The notes under the pieces: generated by a model
Database searches by the model: none
Told to the model about the DNA's origin: nothing
The model's input: the letters and a program-made list of their open reading frames with translations, nothing else
Source of the DNA: Doryteuthis pealeii
Taxonomy: Eukaryota; Mollusca; Cephalopoda; Myopsida; Loliginidae
DNA length: 64,000 nucleotides
Assembly: GCA_023376005.1 (NCBI GenBank)
Contig: CM042138.1
Coordinates: forward strand, 92,672,182 to 92,736,181
Reading direction: 5' to 3'
Made by a program: the position numbers and the translations under genes
In this document: positions 1 to 9,262 of the stretch, piece by piece
How positions within the stretch are numbered: position 1 is the stretch's first letter
How the letters are laid out: each line of letters starts with the position of its first letter

Positions 1-192
1 CTATCTATCAATCTATCTATGTCAATCTATTCATTTGTATCTATGAATATGTTCTAGGAGTGCCTTTAATTCTTTGACCAGCCATTGTAGCTTCTGCTCA
101 CGATGATAGCGATGATTCTATTTAGGAAAGATTGAATATGTTTATCCGCCTCCGGTTATACCATTTTCAAGTGTATATGTGCGTTATATATA

Positions 193-831
193 CTAGCAAA
201 TATATGCACCCTCCGGGTGCAAGTATTTTAGTTAAATTTTATAATAAAATATCATATTAAATTAGAAAGGCTAATGAAACTGAATAAGAATGTAGATAAA
301 AAAGAATTTGAACAGAGGGAGTATGATTGAAAAATAGAACAACTTTGAAAGTAACTCTTCCATCATTTTCCGTTACTCCAGTCTTTCATTGGTAAATTTT
401 CTAATTAAACTGTTTAGTTAAAATAGGAAGTAAAGAATAATATTACAGTTATTTCTTCTTGTTAAGGGATTTCTTTTAGGATTTATTGAAGAGATTTTTG
501 CTCATATTCAATAAGATAAAACCAAACAATTAGAAATCAATAATACTAAGCATATATTTATTAAAATCAAATTTTTAAGATCAATATGCAAATTAGCCTT
601 CCCATTCATACTGTAAACCTCTATTTTGTTGTATATATAATACAATTGCATGTGATTAGTATGTAGATATGGTCAACAGTGTAAGTAATGTAAACAATTT
701 TATTAATAATTGAGGTTTAAATATAAATAAAATCATGGAGAATGTGATGTAAATAACAAAGGGAATTGTGATTGAATAGTAATATAGTTCGGTTACAGAC
801 AGACAAACACACAATCTCCATTATAATAAGG
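193..831 (-). mobile_element. Non-autonomous Helitron, family H1
   Basis: Read on the minus strand, the element ends in a GC-rich hairpin (GCACCC, loop GGA, GGGTGC), about eight AT-rich bases, then CTAG followed by T. Its 5' region TTATTATAATGGAGATTGTG is shared with copies at 57099, 44663-45614 and 55210-55384; two of these show the expected A then TC junction. 5' TC, 3' hairpin plus CTRR and insertion between A and T are Helitron hallmarks. No Rep/helicase reading frame is present, so the copy is non-autonomous. Confidence 0.7.
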
Positions 832-1045
832 TATTAATATATAATAATATATATATATATATATATATAATGGACTCTCTCGTCGATTTTCGATACATGA
901 GTGTTCATTCAGTGAATAACCTACCAGTGTTTTGTTTATAGTGGTGAAGGCTTGTGCTGGACCATTCACCTTTTTGGCACAGTAGATAGGAAAGAATTGT
1001 TGCACAAGGAATGCCACATAACCAATCAAAGACTGACCTCAGGAA
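832..1045. other. Unassigned spacer
   Basis: A short (TA)n run at about 842-868 is followed by unique-looking sequence without a coding frame or an element I recognise. Confidence 0.5.
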
Positions 1046-1370
1046 TTTTGAATTCAGAGTTTTTCCTCTCCTAGACTGGTTACCTACCCAACGTTATAGA
1101 GTCCAGTCTGTCCTACTATTTTACCCATAGCTGGAGGGAGAATATATGGATTCATACTGGTATTTACATGTGTCCACTTTCACACGATATGGCACAAGGC
1201 CGTTTTATGTGGGCACCACCACAAGCCGAGACTCATGGGGTGGTAGGTAGAAAAATTGATATATATGGATTCATACTTTTTCCCAAGATATTAGCGCTAT
1301 GTGAAATGCAACAGCCTTGACTAGGAATTGAACTCGGGTCGACAACCATTATGCCATGCGACTCCATATA
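1046..1370 (-). mobile_element. tRNA-derived SINE (SINE-B)
   Basis: On the minus strand the copy begins with a tRNA-like head, with a pol III B-box-like GAGTTCAATTCC near 1330. It continues into a body shared with 41636-41921, 46356-46590 and 45797-45965. The middle carries a family-atypical insertion or duplication, with the ATATGGATTCATAC segment present twice. A second copy in opposite orientation lies at 1585-1790. Confidence 0.6.
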
Positions 1371-1584
1371 CATTTATATATTGGTTTGTCGTTTAGTTTT
1401 GAAGGCTATCACAAAGTAAGTGTAAGGAAAAACGAGGTAACTGATTTTTTTTTCATTTACTTTCATTTATTTTCTTAATATTTCAACTCGAAATTAACAG
1501 AATAATTAAAAGGTAAAAGAACAAAATTTATAGGTACCTCATTTTTATCTTTTGGCCATTGTTAGTGTTAATTGCATTTCACTT

Positions 1585-1790
1585 GACGCTAATATCCTTC
1601 GGAAAGATTTGAATCCTACTCTCCCTCCAGCTATGGGTAATAGTAGGGCAGACCGGGCTTTTAACCTTGGTTGGCAACCGGTCTAGGAGAGGAAAAACTC
1701 TGAATTCAAACCTGCTGAACTCCGCTTAAGAAATTGACCTTGTGTCGCATCCTGCTCGTGCGGAGGGGTTGGTAAATATATATAGTGTTA
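1585..1790 (+). mobile_element. SINE-B, 5'-truncated
   Basis: This is the body and 3' tail of the same SINE as 1046-1370, in opposite orientation. The tail has the conserved block AAGAAATTGACCTTGTGTCG and a GC-rich end, then an ATAT run. The same tail stands alone at 18222-18292. The tRNA-like head is missing, as expected for incomplete reverse transcription. Confidence 0.6.
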
Positions 1791-2206
1791 ATCGATTATT
1801 TTCGGTCGGTGCGACCTCTTGAGCTTTTCTTTTTTTTCATTTTTTCCCCAGGTCAAGGTTGGTAGTATATTTTTACTAACAAATTATTTGCTGATTTTTT
1901 TAATTTACCGCAAGGGCTATCCATCCCCTGGGCTTGAGCAGTTTGGAGGGGATTTGGTGATGACCGCATTAAAGCGTAAACGCAACGCTGTCCTATAAAA
2001 GGAATGGAGCACTCGATGGCGGCCTTTACATACATACAGATGTGTGTATAAAACAGTTAAATCCCCTTCGCATTATGTAGGTGATGATAGCCGATCGATT
2101 AAACTGTCCGACTGATGATGAATCGATCGGGTTCTATCCCGGCTGTAGGTAGCTCACAGAATGTCTAGCACACTGAAGAGCATGATAAGTCGAAACACGT
2201 GTCTGT

Positions 2207-2253
<47 letters not shown>

Positions 2254-2297
2254 ATATATGGAAAGAGGATTGGAATGAATCCGACAGAATGTGGTGG
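1791..2297. other. Unassigned, with (TA)n
   Basis: No gene is visible. The short frames here have no recognisable protein similarity. A (TA)n microsatellite occupies about 2208-2262 and borders the foldback element at 2298. Confidence 0.5.
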
Positions 2298-2347
2298 AGA
2301 TGTGAGAAACGAAAGAACAAAACTCAGACAAAAGTGTGTAGAATATA

Positions 2348-2379
2348 TTTCGCTAGAGCGTTGAGCTCGGCATCATCAG
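2348..2379 (-). ncRNA. Hammerhead-like motif, left arm
   Basis: On the minus strand: CTGATGA, then a 20-21 nt segment that can pair GAGC with GCTC (and outer GC with GC), then GAAA followed by the palindromic extension ATATAT. The hammerhead core is CUGANGA, helix II, GAAA, helix III. Helix I is not clear, so this is only a candidate. Confidence 0.33.
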
Positions 2380-2454
2380 TCGTTTTAATGAATTATCAGG
2401 TTATCATACACAATAAAACACTTTTATGATAACCAGATAATTCATTAAAATCGA

Positions 2455-2486
2455 CTGATGATGCCGAGCTCAACGCTCTACCGAAA
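2455..2486 (+). ncRNA. Hammerhead-like motif, right arm
   Basis: This is the mirror of the motif in the left arm. CTGATGA lies at 2455-2461 and GAAA at 2483-2486, with the GAGC/GCTC hairpin between. One helix II base pair is lost relative to the left arm (TACC instead of TAGC before GAAA). Confidence 0.33.
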
Positions 2487-2533
2487 TATCTACACACTTT
2501 TGTCTGAGTTTTGTTCTTTTGTTCCTCACATCT

Positions 2534-2534
<1 letters not shown>

Positions 2535-2570
<36 letters not shown>

Positions 2571-3065
2571 TATATATATATATATATATATATTTGGGCA
2601 TGAGCAGGTTTTCATGAAGTGTTAATAGATGTTTTCTGAGCTGTGAATTTAAAAGAAAATAAAACGATTGAGTTTTTTTTCTAGAATGTCCACACACTTT
2701 CGTCAGGATTTCTTTTTTTATCAAGAGTGAGAAACTTTGCAAGAAACATTGAACATACTTTTGTCAAGTTAAGATTTTTTTCTTCTTCTCAAAACGTTAT
2801 CATCAAATCTCTTTTATCAACGGAGAATCTTTCTTTTTTTTCTTTTAAATTACTTCTGATACCGAATCTCCAATTCAAATCATTTGAACCATATCTACGA
2901 TTTTCTGATTATTCTCTCTAAGTACAGAGAAACTGAACAGATGGATGGAGATAATAGGAATTGTAAAGGGGAGATAATAAATTAACCTTTCCTGGTGACC
3001 TAAGTGCTATTTCTGTCAACCCCATTTTAAGGAGGTAAATTGTTGACAGAGAAATATAAAGAAAA
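2535..3065. other. (TA)n then AT-rich spacer
   Basis: A (TA)n tract runs to about 2594. The rest is T-rich sequence without a recognisable gene or element. Confidence 0.5.
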
Positions 3066-3275
3066 CTAATAATAATAATCATCATCATCAAGTCAGGCTA
3101 GTAGCAGGATATCCATGACAATCTTTAACCAAACGTCCCTATCATTCATTGCCCCCTCCCAGCAGGTCCTCTATACAGCATCCAGTATCCGCACAGACCT
3201 GGTTAATGTAAGTCTTTGCTAGCCGTACTAGATTCCACAAGAGACCGTCGCTTATCCGTTCGTTTCTTGCTTCTT
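3066..3275 (-). pseudogene. RTE-like LINE ORF2, C-terminal relic
   Basis: The minus-strand translation includes ADTGCCIEDLLG followed by MNDRDVWLKIVMDI, which resembles the extreme C-terminus of RTE-type endonuclease/reverse-transcriptase proteins (…ADTGCSLEDLPEAM-DR…). The coding end is followed by a (GAT)n-like tail (ATC/AAT repeats at 3068-3090 on the plus strand), which is typical of RTE 3' ends. Frameshifts are present and nothing upstream of the terminal 60 or so residues remains. Related fragments lie at 6632-7085 and 41207-41345. Confidence 0.7.
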
Positions 3276-3489
3276 CCAGCGAAAGACAAAAAAGAATATC
3301 AAAAAGAATACAATGTCCAAAAAATGTATGCTAAAAGTTTACAATGAAAATCCAAATATATGATACGACATTGCTTTAAAATGATCACTAACATGAGAAT
3401 GGAAAGAAAAAACATTATACTTTTTAAAAATAGAGGACTTAAAAAAAAGTTAGAATCAAGAGAAGCAGCGTATTTTAGAAAACAAAGAA
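3276..3489. other. Unassigned AT-rich spacer
   Basis: A-rich sequence with no coding or repeat assignment. Confidence 0.5.
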
Positions 3490-3909
3490 TCTATTAATTG
3501 GAGATTCGTTTCCGGTTTTTGTCTGTAACAAAAACTACGTCACTGCTTACGTCACACTACCTAAAATCGTCATAACATAGAATACATACACTCAAAATCT
3601 GAGCATGCAATGATAGAGAGTCCTTATTGTTTTTTTTAAACAAGTTTTAATAAACACATACTAGTATTATTTTCTATATATAGTTTGTTTTATTTTAATA
3701 TATATTTAAGTTATCAAAACTAAGTTTCCATTTCAATTTTTTTTAATTTTGTACTCCTTTAATAAATTTATTTTATTTTTTTACTCCTTCAATAAATTTG
3801 ATGATTTTACTTTACTTATGATACAAACTCTCTGATATTAAATTTTCAACTCCATCCCCTCGGCAATACTTTATTTTACGTCGCCCAGAGGGTGTTTTTT
3901 ATTTGCTAG
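3490..3909 (+). mobile_element. Non-autonomous Helitron, family H2
   Basis: It begins A|TC (TCTATTAAT then GGAGATTCG). It ends with a hairpin CGCCC-AGA-GGGTG, an AT-rich spacer and CTAG followed by T. About 420 bp long, without a reading frame. The first bases are related to family H1 (GGAGATT, then CTGTAAC), so the two may share an autonomous partner. The duplicate at 61707-62130 preserves the same ends. Confidence 0.65.
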
Positions 3910-4363
3910 TAGAATAACGAAATATATGTGACTTTTATGAGATTTAACGATCTTCTATTTAGCTTGGAGTGCCAAACATATTAATTTTTGAATTTAATAG
4001 CTTTTACCACCAAAAAACCGAGATGCTACACAGAGTTTATGATGGATATAAAACATTCATTTTAGTTTTACCCATATCTTTTCGAAAACAAAACTTGTTC
4101 TTTGAAAATGATTATCGTATCGTATATTTGAGTATTATTTGCAATGCTTAGTCCGTTTTTTTTAACTTGTCTTCTCGTTTTGATTTTTTTTTTTCTAATA
4201 TTTGTAGTCAAGACTTTCTTCTTGTTACGCTCAACTTTTGAGAGAGGGTTGGCCGAAATAACTCTTTGGTCTGTATTTCCGGTTATTCTTTTTAAGTCAT
4301 AATTAAGCTGTGAACCAGGAGACACATACACATATAGAGAAACAGACACACAAAACACGCACA
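3910..4363. other. Unassigned spacer
   Basis: AT-rich sequence. The short open frames on both strands have no recognisable similarity and differ in frame from those in the duplicate copy, so I do not call a gene. Confidence 0.5.
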
Positions 4364-4478
4364 CTCAAATACACACACACAACACACACACACACTCTCT
4401 CTCTCTCTCTCTCTCTCTCCTCTCTTCTCTCTCTCTCTCTCTCTCTCCTCAACACACACACACACACACACACACACG
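4364..4478. repeat. Compound (CA)n(CT)n(CA)n microsatellite
   Basis: Runs of CA, then interrupted CT, then CA, followed by TA repeats. The duplicate at about 62603-62695 has different repeat counts, consistent with slippage or read error. Confidence 0.95.
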
Positions 4479-4736
4479 ATATATATATTATATATATTAT
4501 ATTATATGAGATTTATCCAAAACTTGGTAGTAAGGGATGATTCTATATGTGATTTCTAAGATACACTGTATCTTATTGTATGATCCAGTATGATAAATAC
4601 AGGCGAATCTTTAAATCACTAAAGAGAGCTCAATGTATAATAAACTTTTTAGATTATATACATAGCATATTTAATTATATATATATATATATATAATAAT
4701 ATAATTATATTATATATAATTTTGTATATTATTCAG

Positions 4737-4775
<39 letters not shown>

Positions 4776-4983
4776 ATATATTATATATATATGTATATTT
4801 ATATATTAAACATATCTTTATATATATATATTTATAATATTATTTTTCTGTTACGGATTACCTCGCAAAAGATTTAATCGAATTAATCGCCTGTCAATAA
4901 AGATCGATTTTGCCATCAAGTTTGGAACATTTCGACCTTTTTATACATCGGGTTCCATAACACTGGAATTCGATTGCCTTTTA
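4479..4983. other. (TA)n-rich spacer
   Basis: Dense TA-rich low-complexity sequence at about 4675-4845, then an unassigned stretch of about 130 bp. Confidence 0.6.
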
Positions 4984-5440
4984 AGATATCTATTTAGCTT
5001 ATTCATACATAAGCTAGCTGTACAGAAATTGGGTTGCAAACTGTCGACCGACAATAGACACCCAGGCTCTGATGATAAAATTATTTAGCCTATGTAGACG
5101 CAGGTGTTCTCAGAAATTGGTTCGCAAGCTGTTGTGACGATGTAGTCATTTGATTTTGTCGATATTTATTTACGTTTTAATACACAAGGTTAGCTTCACA
5201 GAAATCGCTTTACAAGTCGTCGTGTAACAATAGATTCACGTGGCTTTATCAAATATTTATTTAGCCAATTCTGAAACAAGCCAAGCTCTATAGTAATTTG
5301 TTTGAAAACTGTCAGCACAACGATAGGCCAATTCTGCTCTATACGATATTTATTTAGCCAAATTAGACACGAGTCTTGCTCTATCAGAAATTGGATTACA
5401 AATTCGTATATATCTATTGAGGCTATTAAGTCACATGTCT
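4984..5440. repeat. Diverged tandem repeat, period about 90 bp
   Basis: About five units. The anchor CAGAAATTGG or a variant recurs near 5025, 5111, 5199, 5291 and 5385, a spacing of 86-94 bp. Each unit also has an ATTTATTTAGCC-like segment and a GTCG-containing segment at the same offsets. Units are clearly diverged, so this is an old minisatellite. The duplicate lies at about 63226-63690. Confidence 0.75.
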
Positions 5441-5554
5441 ACACAATTTCAGTACCGACCGAAGAGGAATCCTTTTTCTATTTCATACAATGGGAACTAG
5501 ATATGGAAAGCGTTCAAAATGGGAGAAAAGTAAAGGTCCACGTGGTGAACTCGA

Positions 5555-6077
5555 TCTATACTTATACTCTTGTTTCTTAATCTTCGACCGTTATCATCTT
5601 GCAACACCTTCTGGTTAAAATGAGACCGTACAAATCGTCCATGATGAAATACAAAAATGTAAATCCTGATTATCTGATGGCGTTATCTCCCAAATTTCTA
5701 ATTTCTTTTGAATGTCGTCACCTCAGTAAAATAATGGACCTTTCCGGGTTTTTTAAGAATGAAAAGTAAGAAAAAGAACGTTCTACACAGAAAAGTATAA
5801 TATGAAAGAAAGAAAGAAAGAAAGAAAGAAAGAGAGTAAGTGAAAGATAGAGAGAAGAGTAAGCGCGTGGAAGTGATAACCCTTATCTGTAACACTTGAG
5901 CATAATGCAAAGATGAAAAGAAGGACAGAAGGAATAAAACAAAGTGTCAAGGGGAGTTCAATCAAGATTATTACAATTTTTACATATTGAACTATTTAGC
6001 AATAGCTCTTAAGTAAGCATATAAATCTTTGTAATGATTAAATTGTCATACTGTGTTATATACACAGGTCCTGCTAG
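5555..6077 (+). mobile_element. Non-autonomous Helitron, family H3
   Basis: The 5' end A|TCTATA leads into ACTCTTGTTTCTTAATC. The 3' end has a hairpin (here TGTG-TTATA-TACACA; TGTGG-TATA-TCCACA in better copies), then GGTCCTG and CTAG followed by T. Internal (GAAA)n at about 5803-5833. Other copies lie at 12812-13323, 27421-27954, 35440-36175 (split) and 37342-38076. No Rep/helicase frame. Confidence 0.65.
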
Positions 6078-6392
6078 TACCTAATGGTATCGATTTTAAT
6101 TCTATTGTAATTCCACTAGAAATAACACTATCCAGGAATCTTTGTTTTAGAATAAAATTAAATTTTGATTAAAAAGTTATTAATTATGGGCGTATTTATT
6201 CTGGATTTTTGTTGTTGTTGTTGTTATTAAGTAATCTTTCTATCAGAACACTGATCAAAAAAAATGTGTTGCATTGGTGTCAATGATATTATCTATTTAT
6301 AATGTACTGATTTCAAATATGAAAGTTATTTTCCTGAAAACTCTTATTTTTGCTATTCATGAAAAAAAAAGGCGTGTGTATGTGTGTGTGTT

Positions 6393-6427
<35 letters not shown>

Positions 6428-6454
6428 AGAGAGAGAAAGAGAGAGAGAGTTAAA
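6078..6454. other. Unassigned, ending in (GT)n(GA)n
   Basis: AT-rich sequence with a compound GT/GA microsatellite at about 6375-6450. Confidence 0.6.
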
Positions 6455-6570
6455 TCAAGATCATTATAATTTTCACATATTGAACTACTTTCAATAGCTC
6501 TTAAGTAAACAGACTAAAACGTTGTTAATAATTAAATCATCATACTGTGGCATATCCACTGGTCCTGCGC
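6455..6570 (+). mobile_element. Helitron H3, 3' fragment
   Basis: The last 110 bp or so of the H3 family (AATAGCTCTTAAGTAAAC, then ATACTGTGGCATATCCAC). The terminal CTAG has decayed to CGCA. Confidence 0.5.
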
Positions 6571-6631
6571 AAGTTTTCGTTTAATGTTCTACTTGGTGAA
6601 CCCGTCTCAATTCCAAGATTCGATTAATATA

Positions 6632-7085
6632 TGCAAATCATCATCATCATTATCTCATCATCATCATGTTGCGCTAGTAGCACGGGTATCCATGACAATC
6701 TATCACCAACCGTGCCTTATCATCCATGCCCTTGGGAGGTACTCTTTGCAGCATCCTGTATTCTTTGCTGGACAGTCCGCATTAACTGTCCCATGGCTGG
6801 TTTCCACAGGATACCGTCACTTATGAGGTAGTCCCGTTTCTCCCATCAGGGGTGTCCAGCATGTCTTGTTTGTCTAACTCGGATGGATTGTGTGATAGAG
6901 TGCAAATGGCCGTACAGCTGCTTTCTTGTGGGGGTATTCTTTCCCCGATTTGTTTAAGATCACATGCAGCATTCTTGTGAAACTCCCATTTAGCTTATTC
7001 TCTAGGTGCTTCATTAGGGTCCAATTGGGGCAGCCGTACAGTAGCACTGATACAACCACGGCTTGGAATAATTGTTGCAATTACC
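6632..7085 (-). pseudogene. RTE-like LINE ORF2, C-terminal part
   Basis: Minus-strand frames give SVLLYGCPNWTL, then ENKLNGSFTRMLHVILNKS, matching the stretch between the RT domain and the C-terminus of RTE-type ORF2 proteins, where YGC-WTL and TRMLR-VLNKSW are typical. Further downstream the LINE end degenerates, with ATC/CAT triplets near 6632-6668 as the 3' tail. Several frameshifts and stops make it non-functional. A SINE (7121-7371) is inserted just upstream of this relic, separating it from the next LINE piece. Confidence 0.75.
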
Positions 7086-7120
7086 ATAATAATACTCAGT
7101 TATATCATATTACATATAAT

Positions 7121-7371
7121 GCCGGGATAACTCAGTCGGTAGAGTGTTCGGTTGGAAACCACAAGGTTTCTAGTTCGATACCGGCCCTCGCCAACTCAGC
7201 GTATGAGTAGCACAGGGATCTGTGCGGTAGGTAAGGTAAGGAGCTGATGGTAGGTGTGGCGCTCCACCTCAGACGCCTAAACAATCTCCTTGGTCTAGCG
7301 CTATTGAAAAGGGGATAGACTCCTTCGCTGACTGGCTGATACCGACTTTAGGCCACCCCGACGACTTTTAC
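7121..7371 (+). mobile_element. tRNA-derived SINE (SINE-A), intact with TSD
   Basis: The head has a pol III A-box-like AACTCAGTCGGTAGAG and a B-box-like CTAGTTCGATACC. The body runs to CCGACGACTTTTAC. It is flanked by a perfect 11-bp target site duplication TTACATATAAT at 7110-7120 and 7372-7382, which fixes both ends. Related copies lie at 12088-12340, 12346-12606 and 37662-37893, with mirror copies at 28171-28697. This type resembles SINEs known from octopus. Confidence 0.88.
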
Positions 7372-7384
7372 TTACATATAATCT

Positions 7385-7612
7385 AGTTATAATAGAAATC
7401 CATCCTCATTTCTCCAGAAGAGTTTAGCGTGTCTTGTTAGTCTCACTCAGACGTTATGTGTGGCCATTTCAGCTGATTTCTCGCTGGGTTTTGTTTCCAC
7501 AACATAAACAAGATTGAACGCATTCTTGTTCAGCTCCCATCTTAGCTTATTTAGTCGTTTCATTGGGTCCCAGGAGGTGCAGCCGTTCATTAGCACTGAT
7601 ACCGTCAATTGT
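7385..7612 (-). pseudogene. LINE ORF2 fragment
   Basis: The minus-strand translation gives VSVLMNGCTSWDPMKRL and then LNKLRWELNKNAFNLV. It is related to the piece at 6632-7085 (SVLLYGCPNWTLMKHLENK) but more diverged. Probably a second, older insertion of the same RTE-like family. Confidence 0.6.
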
Positions 7613-7619
7613 TGCTTTA

Positions 7620-8320
7620 CCCTGGTTTGCTGGCCGGGATTAAGTGATCCGTTTGTATCTCAAAGAATTTATGAGTCCGATTGTGGAGATACTATTTTGA
7701 CATATAGTCAAATTTTAAATCCCAAGTGAATCACCTTCCCCGCCCAGTCTTGGATTGAAATTTTCAATTAGTTTTCTCACACCAGCATAAGCTAATGGTC
7801 TTTCACAGAAGTCTAACTGACAGCAAGTCTCCTCAGGTCTCCAGGACTCTTTTGAGTATAGTAGCCGATCTAAATAATGCTTTTGTCTGGATGGTCACAA
7901 TTCTTCCTCTGATTTCCAGTTCCTCCAGTCTATTTTCTAAACTTTTTGGGGTCTTTTCCAAGTACACCAACTATAATTGCTATCACTTTCACCCTCAAAC
8001 TCCACTTTTTTTTCAATTCTTCAGCAAAGCTCATGTGTTTGTTTTATCTTTTTTGTTTTCTTTCATGCTCACTCTGTGATCTGATGGGACCAGTTAAAAA
8101 GTTCCCTTTTTCTTTTCAGCCAATACTAGGTCTGTTCTTTTGACTGGAATAAGGTGATCTGTCTTTATTTCAAAGTCCTAGAGAATTTTATGTGTTTCAT
8201 TCTCAAGAACAGATTCTGGTTTATGCCATGCCATTTTGTTGTATGGTTTAAATTTATTTTTTGCACAATTCCCAGTGAATCCCCTTTCCAACCCACTCGC
8301 ACTATCAGTCAATTATTTAA
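7620..8320 (-). pseudogene. Non-LTR retrotransposon pol, C-terminal relic
   Basis: Minus-strand frames contain HKPESVLENETHKIL, a stop in place of the usual W, then DFEIKTDHLIPVKRT, and later segments corresponding to LKKKW…KVIAIIVGVLGKDPKK. This order matches a C-terminal region widespread in animal non-LTR retrotransposons (…WDFEIQTDHLI-ARRPD…VIPIVIGALGT…). A second short copy of the HKFFEIQTDHLIP stretch lies at about 7625-7700, so two partial insertions or a duplication are present. Multiple stops and frameshifts. Its antisense reads as long false ORFs. Confidence 0.75.
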
Positions 8321-8525
8321 GTTGAATGTCATACGAATTTATCACACAAGATTATATTTTATTTTAAATAGATATATTAAAAATATTAATATTATTATTA
8401 TATAATATATACGAGGGAAGTTTTGTTCGGAAAGCCAAAAGAAAAACATGTCCGCAATAAAAGAAATGTATATCAGCGAAACGGAAGGTGCAAAACAAAT
8501 ACATAGAAGAGATGGGAAATTGAGT

Positions 8526-8767
8526 TTAGAAAAAGAAGGGGGGGCAAAGAAAGAAAGAAAGAAAGAAGGGAGCAAAGAAAGAATGAAAGAAGGGGAAAAG
8601 AAGAATAAAGAAGAGTAAAAAAAGAAAGGAAGAGGGAGCAAAAAAAAGAATGAAAGAAGGGAGCAACGACAGAAAGAAGAAGAAAGAAAGAAAGAAGAGA
8701 AGAAAGAAAGAAGGGAGCAAAGAAAGAATGAAAGAAGAAAGAAAGAAAAAAAGAAATAAGGGAATCA

Positions 8768-8815
<48 letters not shown>

Positions 8816-9262
8816 AAAAGGGGGAGCAAAGAAGAAAGAAAGAAAGAGATGAGCAAAGAAAGAAAGAAAGAAAGAAAGAAAGAAGCAAAGAAAGAAGAAA
8901 GAAGAATGAAGAGAAGAAGGAAGCAAAGAAAGAAAGAAAGAGGTGAAAATGACAGAAAGAAAAGAAGAAAGAAAGTAGGAAGAAAGAAAGAAAGAAAAGA
9001 AAGAAGAAAGGAAGGAGCAAAGAAAGAAAGAAAGAAGGGGAGCAAAAAAGAATGAAAGAAGGGAAGCAAAGAAGAAAGAAAGAAAGAAGGGGAGCAACGA
9101 AGAAAGAAAGAAAGAGGGAAGCTAAGAAGAAAGAAGAAAGAAAGAAAGAAAGAAAGAAGGGGAGCAAAGAAAGAAAAGAAAGAAGGGAGCAAAGAAAGAA
9201 GAAGAAGGGAGAAAGAAAGAAAGGAAGAAAGAAGCGGAGCAATGAAAAAAGAAAGAGGAAAT
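8526..9262. repeat. Polypurine (GAAA)n satellite
   Basis: About 735 bp of almost pure purine on the plus strand: GAAA repeats interrupted by GGGAGCAAAGAAAGAA-type variants that recur irregularly, suggesting a higher-order minisatellite built from the tetranucleotide. Lys/Glu-rich plus-strand frames and Phe/Ser/Leu-rich minus-strand frames here are artefacts of the repeat. Confidence 0.95.

Larger units (their letters stand above)
2298..2534. mobile_element. Foldback element with hammerhead-like arms
   Basis: Two nearly perfect inverted arms of about 105 bp (2298-2405 and 2421-2534) surround a loop of about 15 bp. The element sits between two (TA)n microsatellites. Each arm contains CTGATGA, a potential hairpin, and GAAA, facing inward from both ends. 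The arrangement resembles inverted terminal repeats of Penelope-like elements, some of which are known to carry hammerhead ribozymes. The second copy of the duplication holds the same element at about 60511-60745. Confidence 0.6.
1..5742. repeat. Long direct duplication, copy 1
   Basis: This block recurs in the same orientation at 58203-64000, collinear from the first base of the window to base 5742. Differences are mostly single-base indels in homopolymers and length changes in (TA)n and (CA)n tracts; substitutions are rare. Both copies reach a window edge, so the full duplication is longer. The pattern fits an uncollapsed haplotype or overlapping contigs placed in one scaffold. A very recent segmental duplication is possible. 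Confidence 0.93.

Noticed and set aside
7795..8405. Plus-strand ORFs of 65-94 codons
   Set aside because: Antisense of the LINE pol relic on the minus strand.
8405..8440. Mariner terminal repeat (ACGAGGGAAGTTTTGTTCGG)
   Set aside because: Only a partial resemblance and no partner end found.
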